Numbered from the stretch's first letter, positions 14,480-23,648 are shown. The stretch is 64,000 nucleotides of DNA from Providencia rettgeri (GCF_023205015.1 NZ_CP096258.1:1488001-1552000), one strand, 5' to 3'. Translations and numbers: made by a program. Notes: a model not told the origin generated them from the letters alone.

Positions 14480-14740
14480 ATGACTACTGAACTAACAGCA
14501 AAAGAGAAAATCCGCTTAGGTTTACTTAAGCTAACAGGCAATAACACCGCAGCAACCGCAAAGGCAATAAAACTCATCAAGGATGACCCACTTGAGTATG
14601 AGTTATTTTTCCAACTGTGGAGTAATAACAACGGCAACTTTGATAACGGCAGCGTCGATACATTAACGAAAGTTGATTCCGTCTATCAACGAGTGCAGGA
14701 AACAAAGAAAACGTTATTCAACGATGAAGTAACAGAATAA
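14480..14740 (+). CDS. Hypothetical protein before terminase
   Basis: An 86-residue helical protein (MTTELTAKEKIRLGLLKLTG then ATAKAIKLIKDDPLEYELFF). Unrecognised. It follows the previous gene by 3 bases and precedes the packaging genes. Confidence 0.6.
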   Translation: MTTELTAKEKIRLGLLKLTGNNTAATAKAIKLIKDDPLEYELFFQLWSNNNGNFDNGSVDTLTKVDSVYQRVQETKKTLFNDEVTE

Positions 14741-14808
14741 CCAATTTATAAAATTCTACAAACGTCATTCATGGAGTGGCGTTAATAGAGATTTATATAA
14801 GTTTATGA

Positions 14809-14832
14809 CGGCAAAGGTATCACTGATTGCCG
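14809..14832. repeat. CGGCAA/TTGCCG hairpin before terminase
   Basis: CGGCAA (14809-14814) and TTGCCG (14827-14832) form a perfect 6-bp inverted repeat in the 139-base gap just before the small terminase gene. This is the usual place for a cos or pac site, so it may be a terminase recognition element. It lacks a U tract, which argues against a terminator. Confidence 0.4.
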
Positions 14833-14879
14833 ATGGTATATAAACATAACCAGTTAATTGTTCTGATTGAGGTTAATTA

Positions 14880-15281
14880 ATGGCGACTAAAACAAAAATG
14901 GGTCGCCCAAGTAAATTTGCAGAGAGTTTAGTTAAAGCAAAAGAATACTTAATGGGCGGATATGAAACGGTTGGTGATGTTGTACCAAGTGTGGCTGGTC
15001 TAGCCTGTTATTTAGGCGTATCACGTAAGACAGTTTATGAATGGGTAAAAGAAAGTACCGACTTAAGTGACACGTTAGAAGGCATTTTAGCAATGCAAGA
15101 AAATAAGCTCATCAATAAGGGGCTTAACGGTGATTTCAATCCAACAATAACCAAGTTAATGCTTGCCAATCATGGCTACAGCGAGAAGCAGGAGGTTGAC
15201 CACAAATCCTCTGATAGCTCAATGTCACCAACAAAAATAGTTCTGGTTGCCGGAGGTAACAATGACGGTAGCGAGGATTGA
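14880..15281 (+). CDS. Terminase small subunit
   Basis: A 133-residue packaging protein. GRPSKFAESLVKAKEYLMGG, then a helix-turn-helix (VAGLACYLGVSRKTVYEWVK) and the TITKLMLANHGYSEKQEV motif are typical of small terminases of the P22/PBSX-like type. It recognises the packaging site and hands DNA to the large subunit, whose gene it overlaps by 20 bases. Confidence 0.88.
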   Translation: MATKTKMGRPSKFAESLVKAKEYLMGGYETVGDVVPSVAGLACYLGVSRKTVYEWVKESTDLSDTLEGILAMQENKLINKGLNGDFNPTITKLMLANHGYSEKQEVDHKSSDSSMSPTKIVLVAGGNNDGSED

Positions 15282-16506
15282 AATACCGCCTAAATTAATT
15301 CCAGCATTCGAAGGTAATTATCGCTATCGCTGCTCACACGGTGGGCGTGGCTCTGCAAAGACAAGAACATTCGCATTAATGACGGCTATTCGTGGCTACA
15401 TGGCTGCGATGAATGGTCAATCTGGCGTAATACTTTGCGCTCGTGAGTATATGAACTCACTAGAAGAATCATCAATGGAAGAGGTTAAACAGGCGATTAG
15501 GTCTGTGCCTTGGCTAAATGATTTCTATGAACTTGGTGAGAAATACATTCGCACTAAGTGCCGCTCAGTTAGCTATGTGTTCGCAGGGTTACGGCATAAT
15601 TTGGACAGCATCAAATCCAAGGCGAGAATATTAATCGCATGGGTAGATGAGGCTGAGTCAGTATCAGAAATAGCATGGACAAAACTAGCGCCTACTGTTC
15701 GTGAAGCTGGCTCTGAAATATGGGTGACATGGAACCCTGAGCGAGACGGTAGCGCGACAGATAAGCGATTTAGAAAGAATCCACCTGACAATGCTGTCGT
15801 GGTTGAAATGAACTACGATGATAACCCATGGTTTCCATCAGTGTTGGAAGATGAGCGGTTAAATGACCAAGCCAGATTAGATTCCGCTACTTATGCGTGG
15901 ATATGGGAAGGTGCTTATCTTGAAAACTCTGATAAGCAAGTATTAGCCAATAAATATGTCGTTCAATCATTCCCTGATGATTTATGGCAGCAAGCAGATA
16001 GGTTACTTTTCGGTGCTGACTTTGGTTTTGCTAAAGACCCCAACACGCTTATTCGCATGTTTATCTTGGATGACTGTCTGTACATCGAGCGCGAGGCTTA
16101 CGGCGTTGGCGTTGAACTTGACCATATGCCAGAGTTTTACGATGAAATACCTGAAGCTCGTAAGTGGCCTATTAAAGCCGACTCCGCGCGACCCGAAACT
16201 ATCAGTTATCTGAAGCGACAGGGATTTAATATCTCAGCCGCTAAAAAGTGGCAGGGCAGCGTAGAAGATGGCATCACACACTTGCGTGGCTTCAAGCAAA
16301 TCATCATTCATCCTCGCTGTAAAGAAACAGCAAAAGAAGCCCGTCTCTACTCATATAAAACAGACCGAACTACTGGTGAAGTATTGCCAGTGATACTGGA
16401 TGCTAATAACCACTGTTGGGATGCTGTTAGATATGGGCTTGATGGGTATATCACACAAAAATCTAACGCAGGTCTACTGGTTCCAAAAAGATTACTTAGG
16501 AGGTAA
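15262..16506 (+). CDS. Terminase large subunit
   Basis: A 414-residue packaging motor/nuclease. The ATPase Walker A-like motif is HGGRGSAKT (about 26-34), and Walker B is ILIAWVDEAE (about 117-126). The RNase H-like nuclease half starts at about residue 240 (LLFGADFGF, Asp ligand) and includes KADSARPETI. The start is ATG 15262 with GGAGG upstream, though the frame is open from 15247. PBSX-type family. Confidence 0.92.
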   Translation: MTVARIEIPPKLIPAFEGNYRYRCSHGGRGSAKTRTFALMTAIRGYMAAMNGQSGVILCAREYMNSLEESSMEEVKQAIRSVPWLNDFYELGEKYIRTKCRSVSYVFAGLRHNLDSIKSKARILIAWVDEAESVSEIAWTKLAPTVREAGSEIWVTWNPERDGSATDKRFRKNPPDNAVVVEMNYDDNPWFPSVLEDERLNDQARLDSATYAWIWEGAYLENSDKQVLANKYVVQSFPDDLWQQADRLLFGADFGFAKDPNTLIRMFILDDCLYIEREAYGVGVELDHMPEFYDEIPEARKWPIKADSARPETISYLKRQGFNISAAKKWQGSVEDGITHLRGFKQIIIHPRCKETAKEARLYSYKTDRTTGEVLPVILDANNHCWDAVRYGLDGYITQKSNAGLLVPKRLLRR

Positions 16507-16508
16507 TG

Positions 16509-16649
16509 ATGGAGGCATTGTTGATCGTTTTGGTGCTGATAATTATTGAAAAAATCGATGATATGAAGTGCCGCCACAAATCATCTCTTGGATATCACCA
16601 TAACCGCAAGTTAACATGGAAAATCAAGCCTCCACCAAAGAATCCATAG
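16509..16649 (+). CDS. 46-residue membrane-anchored small protein
   Basis: A short frame between terminase and portal. An N-terminal hydrophobic helix (MEALLIVLVLIIIEKI) is followed by a basic His/Lys-rich tail ending in PPPKNP. A perfect AGGAGG ends five bases before ATG 16509. An adjacent ATG at 16506 is too close to the ribosome site. Function unknown. Confidence 0.55.
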   Translation: MEALLIVLVLIIIEKIDDMKCRHKSSLGYHHNRKLTWKIKPPPKNP

Positions 16650-16658
16650 AGGGATAAA

Positions 16659-18035
16659 ATGCAAGAAAACATGAAACTAGCCGTCAATCACCTAGTGAAT
16701 GATGCGATAGCTCGTGCCCGTATGGCTTTGGTCAATCCAACCATGGGGCTTGACGCTAAGCGATCATCTGCTTGGTGCGAATACGGATTCAAACAAGATT
16801 TAACCTTTGATGATTTATACAAACTATTTCGCCGTGGTGGGATTGCATACGGCGGGGTAACTAAATTAAGTGGCACGTGCTGGAAAACATCTCCGCAAGT
16901 CATTGAAGGAGATAGTGCCGATGAGTCGAAAGATGAAACGGCGTGGGAAAAGTCTTTCAAAAAAGCAATTAACAAACGCATATGGAAAGAGTTTAAAGAG
17001 GCAGATCAGCGCCGTCTTGTCGGTCGCTATTCTGGCCTAATCCTTCACATCAATGACAATGGCAAATGGCACGAGCCGGTTAAAGCCTCAAAGCTTTTGA
17101 GAAAGGTTACTCCTGCATGGGCTAGTGCGATAAAACCTACTGAGTGGGTGACTGATATTAACTCGCCTGATTACGGTCAGCCGAAGATGTGGCAATACAC
17201 CGAATCGCTACCGAATGGCGGTACTAGAAACATCAATATTCACCCTGACAGAGTGTTCATTCTAGGTGATTACTCGATTGATGCTATTGGCTTCCTTGAG
17301 CCGGCGTATAACGCATTTGTGAGCCTTGAAAAAGTCGAAGGCGGTTCTGGTGAGTCATTCCTAAAAAATGCAGCCAGACAGCTGTCAGTGAACTTTGACA
17401 AAGAGGCCAAGCTTGATGATTTAGCAAGAGCCTACGGCGTTGAAATGTCAGAGTTGCAGGAGATTTATAACGATGTTGCTAGGGAAATAAACATAGGCAA
17501 TGACGCAGTTATGATCACTCAGGGAGCTAACGTTAACCCGTTAGTTACTGCTGTATCAGACCCAACGCCTACATATAACGTCAATCTTCAAACTGCCGCC
17601 GCAGCAATGGATATCCCATCGAAAATACTCGTCGGCATGCAAACAGGAGAAAGAGCCAGCACCGAAGACCAGAAGTATTTTAATTCACGCTGTCAGTCGC
17701 GTAGGGAGAGTGAGCTTTCATTCGAAATAGAGGACTTCATTGACCACTTAACACGAATCAAAGTACTAGAGCCTGTACCAGAGAAAACGGTTATTTGGGA
17801 TGACCTGAACGAGCAATCAGCTACTGAGAAGCTTGATAGCGCTGAGAAGATGAGCCGTATTAATCAGGCATCACTAGCAACTGGAGGGCCTGTATTTACG
17901 GTTGAGGAAATTAGAACAGCAGCAGGGCCCGACTACGAAACTGATAATAAGCCACCGCTAGGTGAATTCGATGAAAATCCAGAAGATACGAACCGCGATA
18001 AGAGCAGGAACGAAAGCCGATCCGACAGCGGTTGA
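16659..18035 (+). CDS. Portal protein (DUF1073-type)
   Basis: A 458-residue portal protein. WCEYGFKQDLTFDDLYKLFR near residue 40, GRYSGLILHI, LKNAARQLSV and SKILVGMQTGERASTEDQKY are DUF1073-type features. Twelve copies form the ring for DNA entry and for the neck. The gene follows terminase and overlaps the Mu F-like gene by 65 bases. Confidence 0.9.
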   Translation: MQENMKLAVNHLVNDAIARARMALVNPTMGLDAKRSSAWCEYGFKQDLTFDDLYKLFRRGGIAYGGVTKLSGTCWKTSPQVIEGDSADESKDETAWEKSFKKAINKRIWKEFKEADQRRLVGRYSGLILHINDNGKWHEPVKASKLLRKVTPAWASAIKPTEWVTDINSPDYGQPKMWQYTESLPNGGTRNINIHPDRVFILGDYSIDAIGFLEPAYNAFVSLEKVEGGSGESFLKNAARQLSVNFDKEAKLDDLARAYGVEMSELQEIYNDVAREINIGNDAVMITQGANVNPLVTAVSDPTPTYNVNLQTAAAAMDIPSKILVGMQTGERASTEDQKYFNSRCQSRRESELSFEIEDFIDHLTRIKVLEPVPEKTVIWDDLNEQSATEKLDSAEKMSRINQASLATGGPVFTVEEIRTAAGPDYETDNKPPLGEFDENPEDTNRDKSRNESRSDSG

Positions 18036-18900
18036 TAAATTAGAGCGCGGAGCAATGAAGGCCTTTGCAAAGCGCATTAAAAAAGTATCACAAGGCTACA
18101 TACAGCTACTCAATAGAATTCCATTCGAGCCCGTAGTTAATAAAAAATACCAATTTGACCTAGACCCTAACTATCTTTCAATCATCTTGAGAGACGGTGA
18201 GCTCATGGTCGATGAGGTGTTATTGCAGGGTGGTGAATTCAATAACTTCTTTTTCAATGAGTACGTCAGTACAGCATATGAACGAGGAACAGCGCAGGAG
18301 TATGCAAACTTAGCGCAACAATCAACGGCATACGCAGCAACACAACAAAGTGTGGCAACGATATTGCTCAGTGAGCCTTATCAGCTTCGCATGGCATTGG
18401 TTCGAGCTCGTGTGTTTGAGGAAATGAAAGGGCTGTCTGCTCAAGTCAAAGCAGATATGGCTCGCATTCTTACCGATGGCATAGCAAGAGGGCTAAATCC
18501 TCGTGAGGTAGCTAGAAATCTGAATGAGCAATCAGGTATCGAAATTCGTCGTGCTAATCGTGTGGCCAGAACGGAAATCACCACAGCATTGCGTAGGGCA
18601 AGAATGGATGAAGCTGATGAGGCTAGTGAAGTTCTTAACCTTGAAACTCGTCAGGTCCACATATCTGCGCTGAGCCCAACAACTCGACCTAATCATGCAT
18701 CACGTCACGGAAAAATATTTACCACTGACGAGCAGCGCGATTGGTGGGCTAGAGATGGTAACTCAATCAACTGTAAGTGCTCGACGGTGACTATTCTTAC
18801 CGACAAAGAAGGCAGGCCATACAACGATACATTACTCAATAAATTGAAAGAGGAAAAAGAAGCCATGAAAGAACGTGGTTACCAATGGGCGGAGGAATAA
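17971..18900 (+). CDS. Head morphogenesis protein, Mu F/SPP1 gp7-like
   Basis: A 309-residue minor capsid protein with the Phage_Mu_F pattern in its second half: RTEITTALRRARMDEADEA, RPNHASRHGKIF and NCKCSTVTIL. It probably joins the procapsid around the portal. A GTG at 17962 is in frame, but ATG 17971 has TAGGTG upstream. The start of the next gene lies 2 bases after its stop. Confidence 0.88.
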   Translation: MKIQKIRTAIRAGTKADPTAVDKLERGAMKAFAKRIKKVSQGYIQLLNRIPFEPVVNKKYQFDLDPNYLSIILRDGELMVDEVLLQGGEFNNFFFNEYVSTAYERGTAQEYANLAQQSTAYAATQQSVATILLSEPYQLRMALVRARVFEEMKGLSAQVKADMARILTDGIARGLNPREVARNLNEQSGIEIRRANRVARTEITTALRRARMDEADEASEVLNLETRQVHISALSPTTRPNHASRHGKIFTTDEQRDWWARDGNSINCKCSTVTILTDKEGRPYNDTLLNKLKEEKEAMKERGYQWAEE

Positions 18901-18902
18901 CG

Positions 18903-20180
18903 ATGCCGATTCAAGTAAATGTCACGACCAAGGTTAATAGCGCATCAATCAGGCGTGAAACCTATAACGGCCGTGAGCACATTATCATACCGAGCTACAC
19001 ACTGCCAGCAAACGTCATCATGAATGGCGAGTTCTACCCAGAGGCAGAAATAAAAGCTAACTACCTAAGCATGGAGGGGACTATCGCCCCACTTGGACAC
19101 CCGACTGTAGATGGGCATTTTGTTTCGGCTTTTTCACCTGAAGGCCTTAATCAAGGTTTTGTAGGCGCATGGAATAGGAACGTAAGCCTAAAAGGTAATC
19201 GTGTTTATTCAGAGAAGTGGGTAGATGTAGAAAAGGCCATGGAGTCATCTGGCGGTCAGCGTCTTATGGCTAAATTAACAGCACTAGAGAAAGGGGAGTC
19301 ATCTGACCCTATTTGGTCAAGTGTCGCCGTATTCAGGGAGCGAACCGAAGCACCAAAAGAATTGCAAGAGCAAGGCGCTCAGTGGGTGGTGAAGATTCAT
19401 ACCATTGACCATGACGCCATATTGTTAGATGAACCACCTGCGGCAGGGCCCGATAAAGGCGTAGGCCTTATGGTTAACGCTGACCAAGCCATATCACTAA
19501 AACCAAACTCTGGCGCTCTTATTGGTGAATCCTACCGTGAAAAAGAGAACCGAATCGAACGAGCAGTAAAAGATAAGTTTGTCATAACACAGGATGATTA
19601 CGCATGGGTTGCTGACTTTACGGACTCTCAACTTGTGATTGTTCGAAACGGTGGAAAGGCAGAGGTATTTGGTTACACAAATGAAGGCGGGAAAATACTC
19701 ATTGATGACTCTGGTAGCCCTGTAGTTAGGCAGGAGTCATGGGTAGTTATGGCTGCTAACAAATTTAAATCACTATTTAGTAAACCGCAGGCAAGCCCTG
19801 CAATCAACAATAGCACGGAGGGCGACATGCCTTTAACTCAAGAAGAAAAGAAAGACTTAGTAGGCGATATCACACGGGCATTAGCGGCAAACTTTGCAGA
19901 GCAGTTAAAGCCAATCAATGAAAAGGTTGATGCTCTTCAAGTCAACCACCAGAAGCTGGAAGAGTCATTAACCGCTAACCAGCGCGCTGAAGAAACAGAA
20001 ATGCGTAAAGAGGTAGCGGCTAAATATGGCGAAGTGGTTGCAAATTCACTGCAAGGCCAAGCGTTAATCGATATGCATAAGCAACTCGGTGAAGCAGCAT
20101 CATTAGCTGGCAACTCAGGCGCACAGCAGGAACAAGTTGGCGCACCAAACCCAGCGGAATACTTTAAAGGAGCTCAATAA
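18903..20180 (+). CDS. DUF2213-type head maturation protease with C-terminal scaffold
   Basis: A 425-residue protein. The N-terminal domain (about 1-200) has GTIAPLGHPTVDGHFVS and a SDPIWSSVAV segment as in DUF2213 proteins, which are thought to be prohead proteases. A SH3-like middle carries MVNADQ... VIVRNGGKAEVFG. The C-terminal 117 residues (from MPLTQEEKKDL) form a heptad-rich coiled coil ending in NPAEYFKGAQ, a typical scaffold. ATG 18903 has GGAGG upstream. The scaffold part has its own ribosome site (separate entry). Confidence 0.8.
   Translation: MPIQVNVTTKVNSASIRRETYNGREHIIIPSYTLPANVIMNGEFYPEAEIKANYLSMEGTIAPLGHPTVDGHFVSAFSPEGLNQGFVGAWNRNVSLKGNRVYSEKWVDVEKAMESSGGQRLMAKLTALEKGESSDPIWSSVAVFRERTEAPKELQEQGAQWVVKIHTIDHDAILLDEPPAAGPDKGVGLMVNADQAISLKPNSGALIGESYREKENRIERAVKDKFVITQDDYAWVADFTDSQLVIVRNGGKAEVFGYTNEGGKILIDDSGSPVVRQESWVVMAANKFKSLFSKPQASPAINNSTEGDMPLTQEEKKDLVGDITRALAANFAEQLKPINEKVDALQVNHQKLEESLTANQRAEETEMRKEVAAKYGEVVANSLQGQALIDMHKQLGEAASLAGNSGAQQEQVGAPNPAEYFKGAQ
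19827..20180 (+). CDS. Nested scaffolding protein (internal in-frame start)
   Basis: An in-frame ATG at 19827 has GGAGG (19817-19821) five bases upstream, an ideal ribosome site inside the protease gene. The 117-residue product is the coiled-coil C-terminal domain alone. Lambda makes its scaffold Nu3 in exactly this way inside gene C. Initiation here is inferred from the ribosome site and the domain boundary. Confidence 0.6.
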   Translation: MPLTQEEKKDLVGDITRALAANFAEQLKPINEKVDALQVNHQKLEESLTANQRAEETEMRKEVAAKYGEVVANSLQGQALIDMHKQLGEAASLAGNSGAQQEQVGAPNPAEYFKGAQ

Positions 20181-20617
20181 TGGCTACTAGTCGTTACCGC
20201 CGTGTAAATCTTGACGGCAAATCAATCACAGAAACACGCGCAGCAAAGGCGAATGTGTTGCCCGGTACTTTCGTAGTTATTGATGCAAATGATGAGTTTG
20301 CACAAGCGGCAGCGCTAACAGGTCGCATCTACATTACTAATCCTGCATATCACCAAGGGCTGACAATTCGTGATGCGATTCCTGCTGGTGACTCTGCTGT
20401 CGGTGAGTATGTGGAAGAAGGTCGAGAGCTTGCTTTATTGGTTCCTGCTGGCACTTACAAAAAAGACTCGCCGATTAAATTTGGTGCGGATGGTCAAGGT
20501 GCTTTGGCAACTGCTGATACCGACTCGGTTATTGGCTACAGCCAAGATGAAGTAACTCTGTCTAGCGCGGATTTCATTCGAGTTCGCTTCCGTGTTGGCA
20601 CTGTTGCCGCTGCATAA
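20180..20617 (+). CDS. Capsid decoration/cement-like protein
   Basis: A 145-residue beta-rich protein between scaffold and major capsid genes, the usual cement position. YRRVNLDGKSITETRAA at the N-terminus, VLPGTFVVIDANDEFAQA, and FIRVRFRVGT at the C-terminus are typical of these. TAATG overlap with the preceding stop. It would stabilise the expanded shell. Confidence 0.75.
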   Translation: MATSRYRRVNLDGKSITETRAAKANVLPGTFVVIDANDEFAQAAALTGRIYITNPAYHQGLTIRDAIPAGDSAVGEYVEEGRELALLVPAGTYKKDSPIKFGADGQGALATADTDSVIGYSQDEVTLSSADFIRVRFRVGTVAAA

Positions 20618-20632
20618 TTAAAAGGAAAAACT

Positions 20633-21727
20633 ATGTTTTATACTGCTGAAACTTTAGCAACAAATAGCCGACTGCAACGTCAGTGGGAAGGGTTATGGGC
20701 GACACGTAATATTTACAATACGCAGCATAATCTGATGATAAATCAGTATCAGAACGTGATGGATGGTGAAACTTTAGCTGCAAACCAAGTCGGCGGCTTC
20801 GCTCGCGAGTTTTGGGCTGAGATTGACAGTAACATTATCCAATTGCGTGACCAAGAAACAGGCATGGAAATCGTTAATGATCTAATGGGCCTGCAAACAG
20901 TATTGCCAATTGGTAAGACTGCTAAGCTGTACAATGTGGTTGGTGATATTGCTGACGATGTATCAATCAGTATCGATGGTCAAGCTCCATATTCACATGA
21001 CCACACTGAATACGGTTCAGACGGTGACCCGATTCCAGTGTTCACCGCTGGTTATGGTGTTAACTGGCGTCATGCGGCAGGTCTAAGCACTGTGGGAATC
21101 GACTTAGTATTAGATTCTCAAACTGCAAAGATGCGCCAATTCAATAAGAAGGTTGTTAATTACTTCTTGAATGGTGATGACAAAATCAGTGTCGATGGTT
21201 ACAAAGGCCAAGGCATGAAAAATCACCGCAACACAGCAAAAATCGATTTAGGCACATCTGGTGCAAACATCGACTTAACTACTGCTGATTTACCAGCGCT
21301 GTTAGCATTTTTTGGTTTCAAAGGTGCATTTGGTCAAACCGCTTTCAATAACAAAGTAGATTTCTACGATGTTATGTGGGTGAGCTACGAAGCATGGGGT
21401 AATCTGATTAAGCCTACAGTGGTTGCGGTTGGCGCAGGTGCTGGCAATAGCGTAGTGAATGGTCGCGTTATTGATACCTTGCTGCCATATGCAGGTGTGA
21501 AGGAAATTCGCCCAACTTATGCGCTTAAAGGAACTGAGTTCATCGCGTATCAGCGCCGCAAAGATGTAGTAACCCCTTTAGTCGGTATGGCAACAGGTGT
21601 TGTTCCTAAGCCTCGCTTTATACCACAGGACAACTACAACTTCCAAATCATGAGCGCGGCAGGTCTGCAAATCACTCGTGATGGTGAAGGTAAATCTGGT
21701 GTAGTTTACGGCGCGAAACTGAGCTAA
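20633..21727 (+). CDS. Major capsid (coat) protein
   Basis: A 364-residue coat protein. Family-like motifs include TNSRLQRQWEGLWATRNIYN, WAEIDSNIIQLRDQETGMEI and FIPQDNYNFQIMSAAGLQIT. The position after protease/scaffold and cement fits, and I recall it as DUF6260-type. It has the rich, even coding typical of an abundant structural protein. Confidence 0.88.
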   Translation: MFYTAETLATNSRLQRQWEGLWATRNIYNTQHNLMINQYQNVMDGETLAANQVGGFAREFWAEIDSNIIQLRDQETGMEIVNDLMGLQTVLPIGKTAKLYNVVGDIADDVSISIDGQAPYSHDHTEYGSDGDPIPVFTAGYGVNWRHAAGLSTVGIDLVLDSQTAKMRQFNKKVVNYFLNGDDKISVDGYKGQGMKNHRNTAKIDLGTSGANIDLTTADLPALLAFFGFKGAFGQTAFNNKVDFYDVMWVSYEAWGNLIKPTVVAVGAGAGNSVVNGRVIDTLLPYAGVKEIRPTYALKGTEFIAYQRRKDVVTPLVGMATGVVPKPRFIPQDNYNFQIMSAAGLQITRDGEGKSGVVYGAKLS

Positions 21728-21736
21728 GGAGATAAA

Positions 21737-21994
21737 ATGGCTAAGTATGAAGTTATTATCCCTTGGCATGGAGTTATTAAGGGGCAGGTAGTTGAGTTTG
21801 AAGAATTGCATCCAGTGTTAAAACCAAATGTGCGCTTGCTGTCAGATGAAGCCGCTGCGGCATTAACACCATCAGTTGAGCAGACTAAAAAGCCAACCAA
21901 GAAAGAGGTAATCGAAAAGCTCACCGAGTTAGGCATTGAGTTTGACGAGAAAGCCAAGGTCGATGAGCTAATTGCTCTGCTTCCAGAAGAATAG
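21737..21994 (+). CDS. Head-associated small protein with HeH/LEM-like tail
   Basis: An 85-residue protein: a beta-rich start (YEVIIPWHGVIKGQVVEFEE), a Pro/Lys linker, and a C-terminal helix-extension-helix pattern (KKEVIEKLTELGIEFDEKAK) like HeH/LEM or Rho-N domains. It is found right after the coat gene in many siphophages, with a suggested role in the head. Followed by a terminator. Confidence 0.65.
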   Translation: MAKYEVIIPWHGVIKGQVVEFEELHPVLKPNVRLLSDEAAAALTPSVEQTKKPTKKEVIEKLTELGIEFDEKAKVDELIALLPEE

Positions 21995-22013
21995 CCGCGA
22001 AAGCGGTTTTTTT
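21995..22013 (+). terminator. Terminator within the head operon
   Basis: CCGC, GAAA, GCGG then TTTTTTT. The stem is short but has a stable GNRA loop and a long U tract, directly after the stop. It may lower expression of the neck and tail genes relative to the coat. Confidence 0.75.
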
Positions 22014-22050
22014 ATGCCCTCGAAAGGGGGCTTTGCTTTGTGAGGTAATC

Positions 22051-22452
22051 ATGATCACAAAAGAGCAAGCCAAAGAATACCTGACGGGGCAGGGAATAGA
22101 GTTACCTGATTTTATTCTCGACGCATTGATTGAGCAGGTCGGTAGTATTCAGGAATGCCTTGATAAGCATTACCCAGCGGCAACAGCGCTATTGATTCAG
22201 ATGTATTTGCTTGCACTCATGGCACTTGGTCAGGGTGATAAGTATATCAGCTCACAATCAGCCCCCAACGGTGCGTCACGGTCATTTCGGTATCAATCAT
22301 TTGGTGATAGATGGAAAGCAGCTACATCGCTTCTACGTGGCTTAGATAAGTACGGATGCGCTAATGGGCTAATCCCTTCTGACCCGACTCAAACAGCTCA
22401 TGCTGGATTGTGGATTGCGAAAGGTGGCTGTATGTGCGGAGGTGGTCGATGA
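22051..22452 (+). CDS. Putative head-tail connector protein
   Basis: A 133-residue mostly helical protein (ITKEQAKEYLTGQGIELPDF, IQECLDKHY, GDRWKAATSLLRGLDKYGCA) with a C-terminal Cys/Gly-rich end, CMCGGGR. The position after the coat gene matches head-tail adaptors of siphophages. ATG 22051 has GAGG upstream. ATGA overlap with the next gene. Confidence 0.65.
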   Translation: MITKEQAKEYLTGQGIELPDFILDALIEQVGSIQECLDKHYPAATALLIQMYLLALMALGQGDKYISSQSAPNGASRSFRYQSFGDRWKAATSLLRGLDKYGCANGLIPSDPTQTAHAGLWIAKGGCMCGGGR

Positions 22453-22817
22453 GCACTACCGCTAACTGGTCATATACCGCACTCGCCACTATTTACCCTG
22501 TTATTCGCGGCGGTGGAAAATGGGATGACACAATCACCTATGGCACTCCATATCTTATCGACTGCACATGGCAATCTAGCAATGAAGTAGTGAAAGACGA
22601 TATGGGGAAGGAGTTTGTTACCAATAACGTGTTTTACACTGAATTGAAGCGTACCGGTGTAGATGTGCAAAGGCCAGAGCGCGGCTTCTACATTGCCAAA
22701 GGTGATACCACTTCTCAATCTGACCCGAGAGTCGCTGGAGCTGACATTATCATCACAGTTAAAGAAGATGATATGAGCTTTTTCGGTGAAGAGTTCGACT
22801 ACGAGATAAGGACGTGA
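22449..22817 (+). CDS. Putative neck/head-closure protein
   Basis: A 122-residue beta-rich protein (WSYTALATIYPVIRGGGKWD, DCTWQSS, FYIAKGDTTSQ). Not assigned to a family. The neck-gene position, between connector and HK97 gp10-like genes, suggests head closure. Overlaps upstream by ATGA. Confidence 0.6.
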   Translation: MSTTANWSYTALATIYPVIRGGGKWDDTITYGTPYLIDCTWQSSNEVVKDDMGKEFVTNNVFYTELKRTGVDVQRPERGFYIAKGDTTSQSDPRVAGADIIITVKEDDMSFFGEEFDYEIRT

Positions 22818-22819
22818 TC

Positions 22820-23260
22820 ATGGGCGTAAAAGTCAAAGGTATCAGGCGAGTTAGAGGGAATATCAATAGCGAATTAGAGGTTATTGCCACACAGCGAACA
22901 GCCCGAGTTATGCAAGAGATATCTATCACTGGTGCGGCTTATGCTGCGGCAATTACCCCTATCGACACATCCAATCTCATCAATAGTCAGTATCGACAAT
23001 TGCAGAAAATACCCAGCGGGTATGAGGCCAGAGTCGGTTATTCAGCAAACTATGCCGCAGCGGTTAGCCAGATGAAAGGCAAACTTAAAGGTCAGCCAAG
23101 AGAGGATTTTGGCAAAACTCGAAGCGGTGTCTCATTTGGTGGCGGTACTGGCAAAGGGCGATATTGGGACCCTAACGCAGAGCCTGATTTCTTACGCAAA
23201 GGTTTTGAAAACGCAGCGCCAGAAATACAGGAAATCATTAAACGAGGCTACAAAATATGA
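22820..23260 (+). CDS. HK97 gp10-like tail/neck protein
   Basis: A 146-residue protein. The helical N-terminus is followed by AAAITPIDTSNLINSQYRQL, then ARVGYSANYAAAV and a C-terminal DFLRKGFENAAPEIQEIIKR, which fit HK97 gp10-like proteins. ATG 22820 has AAGGACG upstream, while GTG 22814 is in frame. Overlaps the next gene by 4 bases. Confidence 0.72.
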   Translation: MGVKVKGIRRVRGNINSELEVIATQRTARVMQEISITGAAYAAAITPIDTSNLINSQYRQLQKIPSGYEARVGYSANYAAAVSQMKGKLKGQPREDFGKTRSGVSFGGGTGKGRYWDPNAEPDFLRKGFENAAPEIQEIIKRGYKI

Positions 23261-23634
23261 AGCCTAGTGATATTTACAGCGAAATTACTGAGTGGCTGGA
23301 GGTTAATCACTTCTCTGATGGTTTCGATGTTCAGTATCGATTTTGGAAAGATGGTCAGCAACTAGATAAATTTATCGTCATTCAGCGAATGGGCGGTGCT
23401 AAGCCAGAGGAAGCACTAATACGTGACTCTTACCGAATGCTGCTTATATCTGAGGTCGATGGCGGTCAATCAGCACTTGAAGACCTAGCTTTTAGTATTA
23501 GAGAAGCATTAATCCGAGACCACAAAATCGGATGCATGACCTATGTAGAGCCAATCGGCGGTATCAACCAATCAATGAGCGACAGAAATCGCTTAGTCCT
23601 CGAAATTAATTTCAACACAATAATCTCACGATAA
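23257..23634 (+). CDS. Tail terminator protein
   Basis: A 125-residue protein in the tail-terminator position, immediately before the tail tube gene. DIYSEITEWLEVNHFSDGFD, FIVIQRMGG and the C-terminal GINQSMSDRNRLVLEINFN resemble gpU-type terminators. It caps the tube and joins it to the head. Confidence 0.68.
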   Translation: MKPSDIYSEITEWLEVNHFSDGFDVQYRFWKDGQQLDKFIVIQRMGGAKPEEALIRDSYRMLLISEVDGGQSALEDLAFSIREALIRDHKIGCMTYVEPIGGINQSMSDRNRLVLEINFNTIISR

Positions 23635-23648
23635 CGGAGTAAATAAAC

